Positions 1 to 9,179 of a stretch of 23,173 bases of DNA are shown here, in pieces. Below the pieces are notes generated by a model. The model was given only the letters and a program-made list of their open reading frames with translations, made no database searches and was not told the DNA's origin. Within the stretch, counting starts at the first letter, position 1, and every line of letters begins with the position of its first letter. The DNA is from Parvularculaceae bacterium (GTDB lineage Bacteria; Pseudomonadota; Alphaproteobacteria; Caulobacterales; Parvularculaceae), in contig SHAI01000007.1 of NCBI GenBank assembly GCA_004213235.1, positions 1-23,173 on the forward strand. The letters are read 5' to 3'. A program made the position numbers and the translations under genes.

Positions 1-3000
1 TCCGTACCAAGACCACCACGCAGCGTGTCCCCCAATGCGCCGCCGCGGAGAATATCGTCACCAATACCACCAGAGAGGTTATTTTGACTGCCATCTCCAA
101 ATAAGGTGTCAGCGTGATCAGACCCAATTAATCCCTCTATACCCGTTAGCGTATCAGACGCAGCATGACCGAAATTGTAGATACCATTTAGAAGGTCAAT
201 AGATACGCCGACATCAGACGAAGCATACGTGGCAGTATCGAAATTGCCACCACCGTCAATACTATCAGCACCGGCACGACCTTCCAGAAGGTCTTCCCCA
301 GCGCCGCCTTCAATGGTGTTGTCCAGACTATCGCCGGAGAGAGTGTCATCCTGATTTGACCCGACCAGGTTTTCGATTCCGACGATCGTATCGCCGGTTG
401 CATCACCGCCTATACCTTGTCCCGTGCCAAGGTCCACATTCACCGCATTAATCGAAAATCCGTACTCCACGGTATCGATGCCGGAACCACCATCAAGACT
501 GTCTGCGTCACCCCCACCGGTCAATGTGTCATTGCCGGTGCCACCCAGAAGCGTATCTTCACCATCGTTACCAGAAAGGGCGTCTGAACCATCATTGCCG
601 AGCAGAACATTCGACAGAAGATCACCGGTCAGCGTGTCGTCACCGACTGTGCCGCTGATGTTTTCGATGTCAACCAACAAATCGTTTTCAGCATCGCCGC
701 CAGCCGAGTTACCAGTCCTTAAGTTGATATTGATCTCGCCAGCGGCCGATGCAGAGTAGTCTGCGGTATCAAAGCCTGAGCCGCCGACAAGCGTGTCGGC
801 GTCAGCGCCGCCTACCAAGGTGTCGTTGCCACCGCCACCTTCAAGGTTATTCGCACCGACACCTGCAACAAGAGTATCACTTTGATCAGAGCCAATAATA
901 TTTTCAAAGCCAGCGATCGTATCATCGACCGCATCGCCCCCGGAAACAACATTGGTGTCGATGTTGACATTTACACCGGCGTTGGAGCCTGCATAAGACA
1001 CCGTGTCATTATCTAAACCGCCATCAAGGCTATCGCCATCGGCACCACCACTAATAGTGTCCGCACCCGCACCGCCAATAATCGTATCTTGACCAGCGCG
1101 ACCATCAAGTAAGTCACTACCGTCACGGCCATCCAGCAAGTTGCTTGATGCGTCGCCCGATAGGGTATCGGCTTGGGCGGTGCCAATCAGATTTTCGACA
1201 TTCGACAATTGGTCGCCGCTGGCATCACCGCCTTGTGCCAGGCCAGACTCCAAGCCGACATTCACCGATTGGTTCGAACCAAAATACGATACACTATCTA
1301 TTCCAGCGCCACCATCAATCCGGTCAGCATCGGCGCCGCCCACTAACGTATCGGCACCATCCCCACCGAAAAGCGTGTCTTGGCCATCGCCGCCGGCAAG
1401 CGAATCATTGCCGCCACGACCTTTAAATACGTTATCATCCAGCCCACCAACAATCGTGTCGCTAGCCGATCCACCAATAATGTTCTCTATATTGATTAAT
1501 GTATCGCCAGCCGCAGCGCCACCAACACTATTCGCTGCCAGATCAATATCGAGCGAGGTCGTTTCAGCCGAATAATCGGCCGTGTCAGAGCCAAAGCCAC
1601 CATCAAGCGTATCATCCCCGCCGCCGCCGATCAGCGTGTCAGCACCAGAGCCACCGAGCAATACGTTATCATCTGTATTACCAGTTAATTGATCATCATC
1701 ACCTGAGCCCGTTACATTTTCGAATTCAAGGAACGTATCCAGATCTGCATGGCCGCCAACACCGGTCCCCGCTTGGAGGTCAACGATAACACTGGCGGTT
1801 GATGTTGCATAAACCAACGTATCAACGCCGCTACCGCCGACCAGCGTGTCCGCCCCTGCTCCGCCTTCTATGGTGTCATCGCCCCCAAAGCCGCTCAGGA
1901 CGTTGTTCAAGGCGTCGCCGACAATGTTATCGTTCGAACTCGACCCGCTAATATTTTCGATACTGACGAAAGTGTCGCCCTCAGCATCACTGCCCTGCGC
2001 AGACCCAGTCAGTAGCGAGACAATAACTGGACCATCAGCGCCTGCGTAATCGACAAGGTCAATACCTAAACCGCCATCGAAGAAATCGCCGCCTTCGCCG
2101 CCCAACAATGTATCATTGCCGATTTCACCGAATAGCGTGTCATTGCCCGCGAGGCCGTACAATATATCACCGCCCGCATCACCTCTGATGATGTTTTCGG
2201 ATGAAGTGCCGGTGAGTGAATCAGCAAATCCTGACCCGATGATACCTTCAACAGAAATGACGCTATCGCCAATCGCGTCGCCACCATTGAATACATTCGT
2301 ACTGAGATTTATTTCTACTGCCTGACCGCTGTTCAGGTAACTGGCATAATCGAAACCTTCGCCACCATCCAAGACATCAGCACCCGCACCGCCTTCCACG
2401 GTGTCCGTGCCAGTAGAACCTCGCAATGTATCATCACCAAATCCACCGAAGAGAGAATCGGAGCCAGCGCCACCATCGAGGCTATTGGCATCACCGCCCC
2501 CGGTGATTGTATCGCGACCCGATGTACCAATAACATTTTCAATGCCACTATAGGTGTCAAAAAGAGCATCGCCACCTAATCCAATACCAGAATTCAAATT
2601 GACGTCGATTGACCCCGATGAACCTGAGTAATCCGCTGTATCGATACCAGCACCGCCGATTAATTCGTCACCACCCCCAAGACCGATTAACGTATCCGCC
2701 CCAGCACCGCCATCTAGACGGTTCGCAGCACCATCGCCGGTAAGCGTATCAGAATGGTTTGACCCAATTATATTTTCGATACTGCTGAACACATCGGAGG
2801 AAGCCGCACCAAATTGGCCGGTGCCCAGGGTAAGATTGACGGCCACCCCTTGAGCGGAATCTCCATAGCTCGCAGAATCAGACCCCGATCCACCCTCAAG
2901 AAAATCAGCACCGACCCCGCCAATAAGCGTGTCAGCATCGCCGCCACCGCGCAATGTATCATTGCCGCCGAGACCAGAAATAATATCAGCACCTGATAGG

Positions 3001-6000
3001 CCGGACAGAATATTGTCGGTGCCGTCGCCAGTTATCGTATCCTGGTGAACTGAACCGTCGACATTTTCAAATCCGGAAATGTCGTCACCATCAGCATCGC
3101 CACCAAGAAACTGACCAAGATCAAGATTGATTGATACACCGTCGCTGGATCCGCGATAACTGACAGTATCAGAACCTGCACCGCCATCCAACGTATCTGA
3201 ATTCCCACCACCTTCTATAGTATCATCACCAACACCGCCAGTAATTATATTTGTACTGATGTTACCAATGATAGAATCATCATAATCTGATCCGAACGCA
3301 TTCTCGATACTGATTAACTCATCGCCGTCAGCGGAACCGCCGCTCCCGCTACCAAGCTGGAGGTCGATATTAATGGCAGCACTTGACAAACTATAATCTA
3401 CGGTATCAAAGCCAACACCGCCGTCCAGCAGATCAGCGCCCTCACTGCCGGCAAGAAAGTCCCCGCCGCCGCCGCCAAGAAGCGTATCTGCACCGTCACC
3501 GCCATCAAGGCTATCGGCTCCACTGCCGCCAGTGAGGATGTTGGCCCCGGAGCTGCCGATCAGCGTGTCAGCAAAAGTGGAGCCTGTCGCATTCTCAATA
3601 TCGGTGAACTGATCACCTTGGGCATCTCCCAGAGCCGCTTCATCTGTTGTCAGATTGATTGAAACCGCTTCACTTGACGTGCTATAATCAACGGTATCAA
3701 TGCCTGCCCCGCCCTGCAATAAATCCTCACCAACACCGCCGATAAGAACATCATCCCCGAAGCCACCGTGTAGGGTGTCATTGCCGGTTTCCCCGGACAA
3801 AGTATCATCACCCTCACCGCCATCGAGATGGTTTTCGATATTGTCGCCGGTTAGGAAATCACTAAGGTCTGAACCCAGAACATTTTCAATATTGAAAAAT
3901 GAGTCTAATTGGGCATCTCCACCCAGCCCAATACCTGTCAACAAGTTAACGGTTACACCAGAAGCTGAAGCTTCAAAGGAAACAAGGTCGACGCCAGCTC
4001 CGCCATCAAGGATATCGCTGCCGCCAAGACCGATCAGAATATCATCACCAGCCGACCCTTCCAGGCGATTCGCGTTTGTATCGCCCGTCAACGTATCATT
4101 ATGGATCGACCCAATCACACCCTCGATGTCAACGAAGGTATCACCGGCAGCAGTGCTGTTTTGACCAATACCGGTGAAAAGGTTGATATCTACCCCAACT
4201 GATGCATCCTGGTAATTTGCCGAGTCTAAACCGCTTCCGCCGTCTAGAGTATCTGCGCCAGCGCCGCCGATAAGCGTATCATCCCCAAGACCACCATCCA
4301 GCTCATCATCGCCATCTCGTCCTGAAAGTTGGTCGTTTTCACCACCCCCACGGAGATGGTTCGCAAGCGCATCACCGAAGAGGGTATCCTCAAAATTTGA
4401 GCCTGTTACATTTTCGATGCTACTGAGAGCGTCGCCTTCTGCATGGGCACCAAACCCCTGCCCCAAGCCAAGGTCAACATGAACGGCGTCATCTGAACTA
4501 CTATAGTCCGCCGTGTCGGTTCCAAGCCCACCATCAAGACTATCGTCAGCTGCCCCCCCGGAGAGAACATCGAAACCATCTCCTCCGCTGAGTGTATTGG
4601 AAGCTGCGTTGCCTGTTAAAGTATCGCTCAGCGCCGATCCAGATACGTTTTCGATTGAAACGAGGCGGTCACCGTCCGCATCTCCCCCGATGCCGGCTCC
4701 CGTTAATAGGTTGACACTGACGCCCGCTAAAGATCGTCCGTACTCAACAGTATCGATACCCATACCGCCATCAAGCGTGTCAGCGCCGCTTCCGCCGTCG
4801 AGAAAATCATTGCCGGACCGGCCTTGAAGGTCATTTTCCTTTTCATCCCCCAATAAACTATCAGCGGAGCTTGTGCCGATAATACCTTCAATGTCGGAAA
4901 ATGTGTCATTTAAAGCATCGCCGCCGCTTGCTTGCGACAAGGCGAGATCGACATTAACACCTGACGCTGAGTTTTCGTAACTCAGATGGTCGAAGCCACC
5001 GCCGCCATCTATGACGTCGGCACCACTGCCACCCTCGATCGTGTCGTCACCGCCACCGGCGTCCAAAGTATCGTCACCCTGCGCACCAGAGATGAGGTCG
5101 CTTCCGGAACGGGAATCAATTATATTGTTGCCGCTATCGCCGCTTAGCGTATCTGCCGCACTCGAACCTGTTAGGTTTTCGATACTGGTGAGCGTATCGC
5201 CCTCAGCGTCGCCGCCAGTCGCGACATCCGTGGCTAGATTAATCTCTACCCCGATTAGTGAGCCTACATATACAGCGGTATCGATACCTTCACCGCCGGA
5301 AATTAAATCTCCGCCGGTGCCGCCCTCTAAAACATCGTCACCGTCTTCACCAAAAAGCCTGTCGACGGAGAACCCACCGCTTAACTGATCATTCCCTTCA
5401 CCACCAAATATGGAATTCGCGCCGAAATCGCCGAATATGAAATCGTCAAAAGATGAACCTCTGACGTCCTCAACATTCTCTATAGAGTCACCCTCGGCAT
5501 CGCCAAAACGACCGCTGCCAGCCAACAAGTCGACGAAGACACCTGCACCAGACGCCGAGTAATCGACGAGATCCTGGCCAAAACCACCGTCCAGGACATC
5601 CGCGCCGCCACGTCCTTCTAATACGTCATTGCCACCTTCACCGTTAATTTCATTTGTTTCAATTGAGCCAATCAGCACGTCATCGGATATGGTACCGATG
5701 ACGTTCTCTATAGAGAGGAACGTATCTCCGTCGGCATCGCCACCGGTCGCATTTTGTGCTTCGAGATTTACAGTTACCGCACCAGCGGAGCTGATATAGC
5801 TGATTGTATCGACGCCGGAGCCCCCATCAATAAGGTCTGCTCCCGCACCACCGATAATGACATCATTACCGATATCGCCTGAAATCGAATCATTACCGTC
5901 ATTACCGGCTAAAGTGTCAGACCCAGCACCCCCCTGCAAAAGATTACCGAGAGCATCGCCCGTCAGAATATCATTGAACGCCGAACCAATGAGGCCTTCG

Positions 6001-7640
6001 ATTGATATAATCGTATCGCCATTTGCGTCACCACCGGAGCCGGATTGCGACTCCAAATCGATGATTACGGCGCTTCCTGACGTTGTATAGGCAGCGACAT
6101 CAAAGCCATCACCACCAAGAATTATATCTGCGCCGCCACCACCGGTCAGCGTATCATCGCCATCTCCACCCTCAAGGCGGTTGGCCGATCCATCACCAGT
6201 CAACGAGTCAATAAACTCGGTACCAAGAACATTCTCAATACCTGAAAAAACATCGCCTTCAGCGTCGCCGCCTTCGCCACTGGAAAGTTCAAGGTCTATA
6301 ATCACACCGGCAGAGCTGGAACTGAAGTCTATTGTATCAATCCCAGCGCCACCAGAAATGGTGTCGGCCCCAGCACCACCCAGTAAATAATCGTCGCCCG
6401 CGGCACCGATTAATTCATTATCGAGGGCGTCACCAACCAACGTGTCGTCGAATTCTGAACCAGCAACACCCTCAATACTCGAGAGTGTGTCACCATCAGC
6501 GTGACCTCCGGTGGCTGATTGCGTGGAAAGGTCGACACGTACTGCAACGCTGGACGCGACATAACGCGCGACGTCAAAGCCTTCGCCCCCATCAACCAGA
6601 TCGGCACCAATACCACCGTCCAGTTCATCATCACCAGAACCACCGCGCAGTTCGTTCGAGTTATCGTCACCCGTGAGAGAATCGGAAAAATCTGATCCCG
6701 TTAGGTTTTCGATTGTCGATAACGTGTCCTCATCATTGCCAGAGAGCGCACGGCCTGTTTCTAGATTAGCGTCTACGCCCGCAACCAGGTCATGGAATGA
6801 CGCGGTGTCACTACCGGCGCCGCCCTCAATAAAGTCGGCATCAGCGCCGCCATATAGGATGTCGTCCCCCGCCCCGCCGACAACTGTATCAAGACCGTCG
6901 CCGCCGGATATTAAATCGTCGCCGGCATCGCCGAATAAGGCATTGGCAGACGTATTACCCGATATGGTATCATCAAACGCGGTACCCAGTAGCGTTTCGA
7001 AATTGGCAATAACGTCGCCTTCGGCATCGCCGCCGGTTCCGGCCGTACCGTCGATCTCAATATCGACACCGGCCTGTGAACGTGAATAATCGACCGTATC
7101 CAGCCCTTCGCCGCCGTCCAGAACATCGCTGCCATCCAAACCGGAGATGATATCGTCACCAGCACCACCTTCGATCGTGTTGACGCCGCCATCACCGGTC
7201 AATGTATCGTCAAATGAGGAGCCGCTGATATTTTCGATACTTGAGAGAACATCACCGGTAGCATGGCCGCCGACAGCGACGCCTGCGCCAATATCAACCT
7301 GGACCCCCTCATTGGATGCGTAGAAGGACGCCGTATCAGAACCGTCGCCACCTGAAATGATATCTTCACCCGCGCCGCCAACAAGCAGGTTATCGCCGGC
7401 ATCGCCGATCAGCGTGTCATTGAAATCTGACCCTTCAATATTTTCAAAGCCGTCGATGCTATCTCCACGGGCGTACCCGCCATCGGATTCGCCTGTTTCA
7501 AGATTAACCAAAACAGGCCGGCTGGAAATGCGGTAGGATAGAAGGTCCGTACCCGCACCGCCGTCGATCACATCTTCACCGATCCCGGCAAAGACTGTAT
7601 CATCACCATCGCCAGCCGTGATAATTGTACCCGGCGGGTT
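1..7640 (-). repeat. Tandem RTX modules, at least 29 copies, two discrete lengths
   Basis: I anchored each module on the Glu codon of its IEN/IEG motif. On the plus strand these codons begin at 135, 372, 663, 903, 1194, 1485, 1719, 1956, 2247, 2538, 2775, 3066, 3303, 3594, 3885, 4122, 4413, 4650, 4887, 5178, 5469, 5706, 5997, 6234, 6471, 6708, 6996, 7233 and 7443. Twelve spacings are exactly 237 bp and twelve exactly 291 bp. The others are 240, 234, 288 and 210 bp. The difference 291-237 is 54 bp, or two nonapeptides (one full beta-roll turn). The 210-bp spacing is 237 minus 27 bp, one nonapeptide. Copies are diverged at nucleotide level rather than identical, which argues for an old array kept by selection. 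Confidence 0.93.
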
Positions 7641-8891
7641 TACAGGCAGAACGACCACCTGGTCGCCGGTCAGGACATCTTGTAGGTCTGTGTCTTCGTC
7701 CGATTGGACAAGCTTCTGGACAATCTGAGTGCTTGCCGTCGTAACACCTATATTGCCAGCAGCATCAATAACATCATATTGAATTGTCAAATTTGAACTG
7801 GAGAAAATACCATTCTCATCGGGAACACCGGTGATATCTGCAACATCATAACGAATTTGCGCGTTAAGTATGAATGGAGTATCCGGATCAACTTCAAGTA
7901 CGAAACTTCCATTGGCTTCTTCTGCGTTTAAAACTGACCAGTTCTCTGGTAACCCGGAAATCGTTGCCGCTGTTGGCGTAAACCCCTCAAACGGAATCTC
8001 AACAGTGATTTCAAATAGTCGGGCCGTCGTGTTTGTCGGTGCCAAGCCCGGCGAATCTGCAAAAATTTCATCATTTTGATCAGTACCGGATAGGGTTTCG
8101 ACGGCGAATTGGGCCGCAAATGATTCATCAACATCTGCAGGTGCTACTGCCGCTGCGCCGCGGATATTTAATCCACCAAACTCCGACGGCGTTTCGCTTT
8201 CTCCTGTTATACCTAATAAACGAACGGTAATGTCGGAGACGCCGAGATTAAAATCACTATCTTCGGTATTAGTTGCAACCGCTGAAGATTGCTCAAAGGA
8301 GATCGCACGCGATGACACGGTTGAGAGATTTTCTTCAGTATTTGAACGGGTGACTTCTTCCTCGAAATTACTCGTAAAATTGTTTATATTAACCAGCTCT
8401 GCCGTACTGGGTGCTTCTACTTCAACGATTACCTCTACGGGAATCTCTACGACTTGAACTTCCGGCTTCTCCGTTGATTTATCAGCGTTACCTGCAATTT
8501 CGGCCTGAGACGAAAAATCAATTTCAATGATATCTGTTGCGGACACCTGCCCTACGACAGCAAGTAATTCCTGGCTTGAAATGCTTTGTCCACGGAATGT
8601 GAACTGCATCTCCAGCTTCGACACAAGGTCAAGGCCAGCCTCCAAAAGGACAATTTTGGCACCGTCTGGAAAAGTAAAAATAACATCGACATCTACCACA
8701 TCAATCTGAACATCGGCGAGATCGAAATCGAGTTTGACCTTCTGCTCGGTAATGCGGATCGTTGATTGCTGCCCGGCCGGGGGCTTTAAAATGACCTGCT
8801 CGGAAACCACCGGCGATTGGACCAAGGCCGGGCTTTGAGCGTCCGTATCTGACGCATTTTGATTTTCGATCGTTGAGTCTTTTTCGCTCAT
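1..8891 (-). CDS. Giant RTX (hemolysin-type calcium-binding repeat) protein, type I secreted, C-terminus cut by window edge
   Basis: One open frame runs from ATG at 8891-8889 to the left edge without a stop at any point I checked: 2963 codons plus 2 nt. The protein is very acidic and I saw no Cys, as is usual for RTX proteins. Residues 1-45 look disordered. Residues 45-127 form a beta-rich region containing FTFPDGAKIVLLEAGLDL. An acidic linker follows, and residues about 285-395 look like an Ig/cadherin-type strand domain. From about residue 425 onward there are tandem nonapeptides of GGxGxDxL type, the Ca2+ beta-roll signature, in modules of the form DTVDYSxSxxxVxVNL...GGDAxGDTxxxIENVxGS. 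Neighbouring hlyD, tolC and ABC genes support T1SS export. The start has AAAGAG about 8 nt upstream. The role is inferred: an adhesin, biofilm-matrix or surface-layer-like protein. No enzymatic domain is visible in this part. The C-terminal secretion signal lies outside the window. I did not see the canonical LapA-type retention module at the N-terminus. Confidence 0.95.
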   Translation of the reverse strand, partial: MSEKDSTIENQNASDTDAQSPALVQSPVVSEQVILKPPAGQQSTIRITEQKVKLDFDLADVQIDVVDVDVIFTFPDGAKIVLLEAGLDLVSKLEMQFTFRGQSISSQELLAVVGQVSATDIIEIDFSSQAEIAGNADKSTEKPEVQVVEIPVEVIVEVEAPSTAELVNINNFTSNFEEEVTRSNTEENLSTVSSRAISFEQSSAVATNTEDSDFNLGVSDITVRLLGITGESETPSEFGGLNIRGAAAVAPADVDESFAAQFAVETLSGTDQNDEIFADSPGLAPTNTTARLFEITVEIPFEGFTPTAATISGLPENWSVLNAEEANGSFVLEVDPDTPFILNAQIRYDVADITGVPDENGIFSSSNLTIQYDVIDAAGNIGVTTASTQIVQKLVQSDEDTDLQDVLTGDQVVVLPVNPPGTIITAGDGDDTVFAGIGEDVIDGGAGTDLLSYRISSRPVLVNLETGESDGGYARGDSIDGFENIEGSDFNDTLIGDAGDNLLVGGAGEDIISGGDGSDTASFYASNEGVQVDIGAGVAVGGHATGDVLSSIENISGSSFDDTLTGDGGVNTIEGGAGDDIISGLDGSDVLDGGEGLDTVDYSRSQAGVDIEIDGTAGTGGDAEGDVIANFETLLGTAFDDTISGNTSANALFGDAGDDLISGGDGLDTVVGGAGDDILYGGADADFIEGGAGSDTASFHDLVAGVDANLETGRALSGNDEDTLSTIENLTGSDFSDSLTGDDNSNELRGGSGDDELDGGIGADLVDGGEGFDVARYVASSVAVRVDLSTQSATGGHADGDTLSSIEGVAGSEFDDTLVGDALDNELIGAAGDDYLLGGAGADTISGGAGIDTIDFSSSSAGVIIDLELSSGEGGDAEGDVFSGIENVLGTEFIDSLTGDGSANRLEGGDGDDTLTGGGGADIILGGDGFDVAAYTTSGSAVIIDLESQSGSGGDANGDTIISIEGLIGSAFNDILTGDALGNLLQGGAGSDTLAGNDGNDSISGDIGNDVIIGGAGADLIDGGSGVDTISYISSAGAVTVNLEAQNATGGDADGDTFLSIENVIGTISDDVLIGSIETNEINGEGGNDVLEGRGGADVLDGGFGQDLVDYSASGAGVFVDLLAGSGRFGDAEGDSIENVEDVRGSSFDDFIFGDFGANSIFGGEGNDQLSGGFSVDRLFGEDGDDVLEGGTGGDLISGGEGIDTAVYVGSLIGVEINLATDVATGGDAEGDTLTSIENLTGSSAADTLSGDSGNNIIDSRSGSDLISGAQGDDTLDAGGGDDTIEGGSGADVIDGGGGFDHLSYENSASGVNVDLALSQASGGDALNDTFSDIEGIIGTSSADSLLGDEKENDLQGRSGNDFLDGGSGADTLDGGMGIDTVEYGRSLAGVSVNLLTGAGIGGDADGDRLVSIENVSGSALSDTLTGNAASNTLSGGDGFDVLSGGAADDSLDGGLGTDTADYSSSDDAVHVDLGLGQGFGAHAEGDALSSIENVTGSNFEDTLFGDALANHLRGGGENDQLSGRDGDDELDGGLGDDTLIGGAGADTLDGGSGLDSANYQDASVGVDINLFTGIGQNSTAAGDTFVDIEGVIGSIHNDTLTGDTNANRLEGSAGDDILIGLGGSDILDGGAGVDLVSFEASASGVTVNLLTGIGLGGDAQLDSFFNIENVLGSDLSDFLTGDNIENHLDGGEGDDTLSGETGNDTLHGGFGDDVLIGGVGEDLLQGGAGIDTVDYSTSSEAVSINLTTDEAALGDAQGDQFTDIENATGSTFADTLIGSSGANILTGGSGADSLDGGDGADTLLGGGGGDFLAGSEGADLLDGGVGFDTVDYSLSSAAINIDLQLGSGSGGSADGDELISIENAFGSDYDDSIIGNISTNIITGGVGDDTIEGGGNSDTLDGGAGSDTVSYRGSSDGVSINLDLGQFLGGDADGDDISGFENVDGSVHQDTITGDGTDNILSGLSGADIISGLGGNDTLRGGGDADTLIGGVGADFLEGGSGSDSASYGDSAQGVAVNLTLGTGQFGAASSDVFSSIENIIGSNHSDTLTGDGAANRLDGGAGADTLIGLGGGDELIGGAGIDTADYSGSSGSIDVNLNSGIGLGGDALFDTYSGIENVIGTSGRDTITGGGDANSLDGGAGSDSLFGGFGDDTLRGSTGTDTVEGGAGADVLDGGEGFDYASYLNSGQAVEINLSTNVFNGGDAIGDSVISVEGIIGSGFADSLTGTSSENIIRGDAGGDILYGLAGNDTLFGEIGNDTLLGGEGGDFFDGGLGIDLVDYAGADGPVIVSLLTGSAQGSDAEGDTFVSIENISGSSSNDNIVGDALNNVLSGFGGDDTIEGGAGADTLVGGSGVDTLVYATSTASVIVDLQAGTGVGGHADLDTFLEFENVTGSGDDDQLTGNTDDNVLLGGSGADTLIGGGGDDTLDGGFGSDTADYSAETTSLDIDLAANSVGGAAAGDTLINIENIIGGSASDTIVGGLDDNVFKGRGGNDSLAGGDGQDTLFGGDGADTLVGGADADRIDGGAGIDSVSYFGSNQSVNVGLESGLAQGGDASGDQLSNVENLIGTAQADTLSGDASSNLLDGRDGSDLLDGRAGQDTIIGGAGADTISGGADGDSLDGGLDNDTVSYAGSNAGVNVNIDTNVVSGGDAVDDTIAGFENIIGSDQSDTLVAGVGANNLEGGGGNDTLVGGADADTLVGGSGFDTADYSASAAGEININLRTGNSAGGDAENDLLVDIENISGTVGDDTLTGDLLSNVLLGNDGSDALSGNDGEDTLLGGTGNDTLTGGGDADSLDGGSGIDTVEYGFSINAVNVDLGTGQGIGGDATGDTIVGIENLVGSNQDDTLSGDSLDNTIEGGAGEDLLEGRAGADSIDGGGNFDTATYASSDVGVSIDLLNGIYNFGHAASDTLTGIEGLIGSDHADTLFGDGSQNNLSGGIGDDILRGGALGDTLRGGLGT

Positions 8892-8958
8892 CGAGGTAAC
8901 TCTTTTTGAATACAAGGCCAACGCACCATTATGTGCTTCATTGTCAAAAGAAGACGCA

Positions 8959-8976
8959 CCTCCGGCGATCCGGGGG
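8959..8976. other. GC-rich hairpin in the tolC-RTX intergenic region
   Basis: CCTCCGG and CCGGGGG flank the loop CGAT, a 7-bp stem with one G-T pair when read on the plus strand. Transcribed on the minus strand it has one C-A mismatch and is followed by a pyrimidine-rich stretch (TGCGTCTTCTTTT). It lies about 70 bp upstream of the RTX start. It could weaken read-through from tolC into the RTX gene, or be a leader structure. Function is inferred only. Confidence 0.35.
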
Positions 8977-9023
8977 CACCGTCAATGAAATGAAACTATA
9001 GATTTAAGGTGAACAGTTTGTTG

Positions 9024-9104
9024 TAATAATGAGTTATTATTCTGTTGGCGGATATTATCAAAATTTATGACAATTATCCGGTAACGCCGCAAATTGATAA
9101 TTTG
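9024..9104. promoter_or_regulatory. AT-rich segment with two short dyads upstream of the RTX gene
   Basis: The 288-bp gap between tolC and the RTX start contains TAATAA-TGAG-TTATTA (9024-9039) and CAAATT-GAT-AATTTG (9090-9104), both perfect 6-bp inverted repeats. The gap is more AT-rich than the flanking genes and is the natural place for a promoter or operator of the RTX gene. A TATAGT hexamer lies on the minus strand at 9000-8995, but I see no convincing -35 box for it. The dyads are seen; binding is inferred. Confidence 0.3.
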
Positions 9105-9179
9105 GCCGGGATCGGGCGTCCCGAGAATTTCTCCGTACTTTGATCGATATTTTCTTAAATTTTTACCAGAACGACGAGA

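Noticed and set aside
424..7089. Many plus-strand open frames rich in Pro, Ser and Ala (for example 1141-1575, 3700-4164, 6673-7089)
   Set aside because: They are antisense shadows of the RTX nonapeptides: GGxGxD codons read in reverse give PPxPS-like peptides. They have no ribosome sites and no family resemblance.
2066..7402. Short minus-strand frames (for example 2333-2575, 6410-6670, 6911-7195) overlapping the RTX gene
   Set aside because: They lie in other frames of the same strand and are by-products of the repetitive coding sequence; the RTX frame is continuous through them.
1..7640. CRISPR array or satellite-like DNA repeat
   Set aside because: The repeat is at protein level: units are diverged in DNA, stay in frame and encode RTX motifs; there are no identical repeats with unique spacers.
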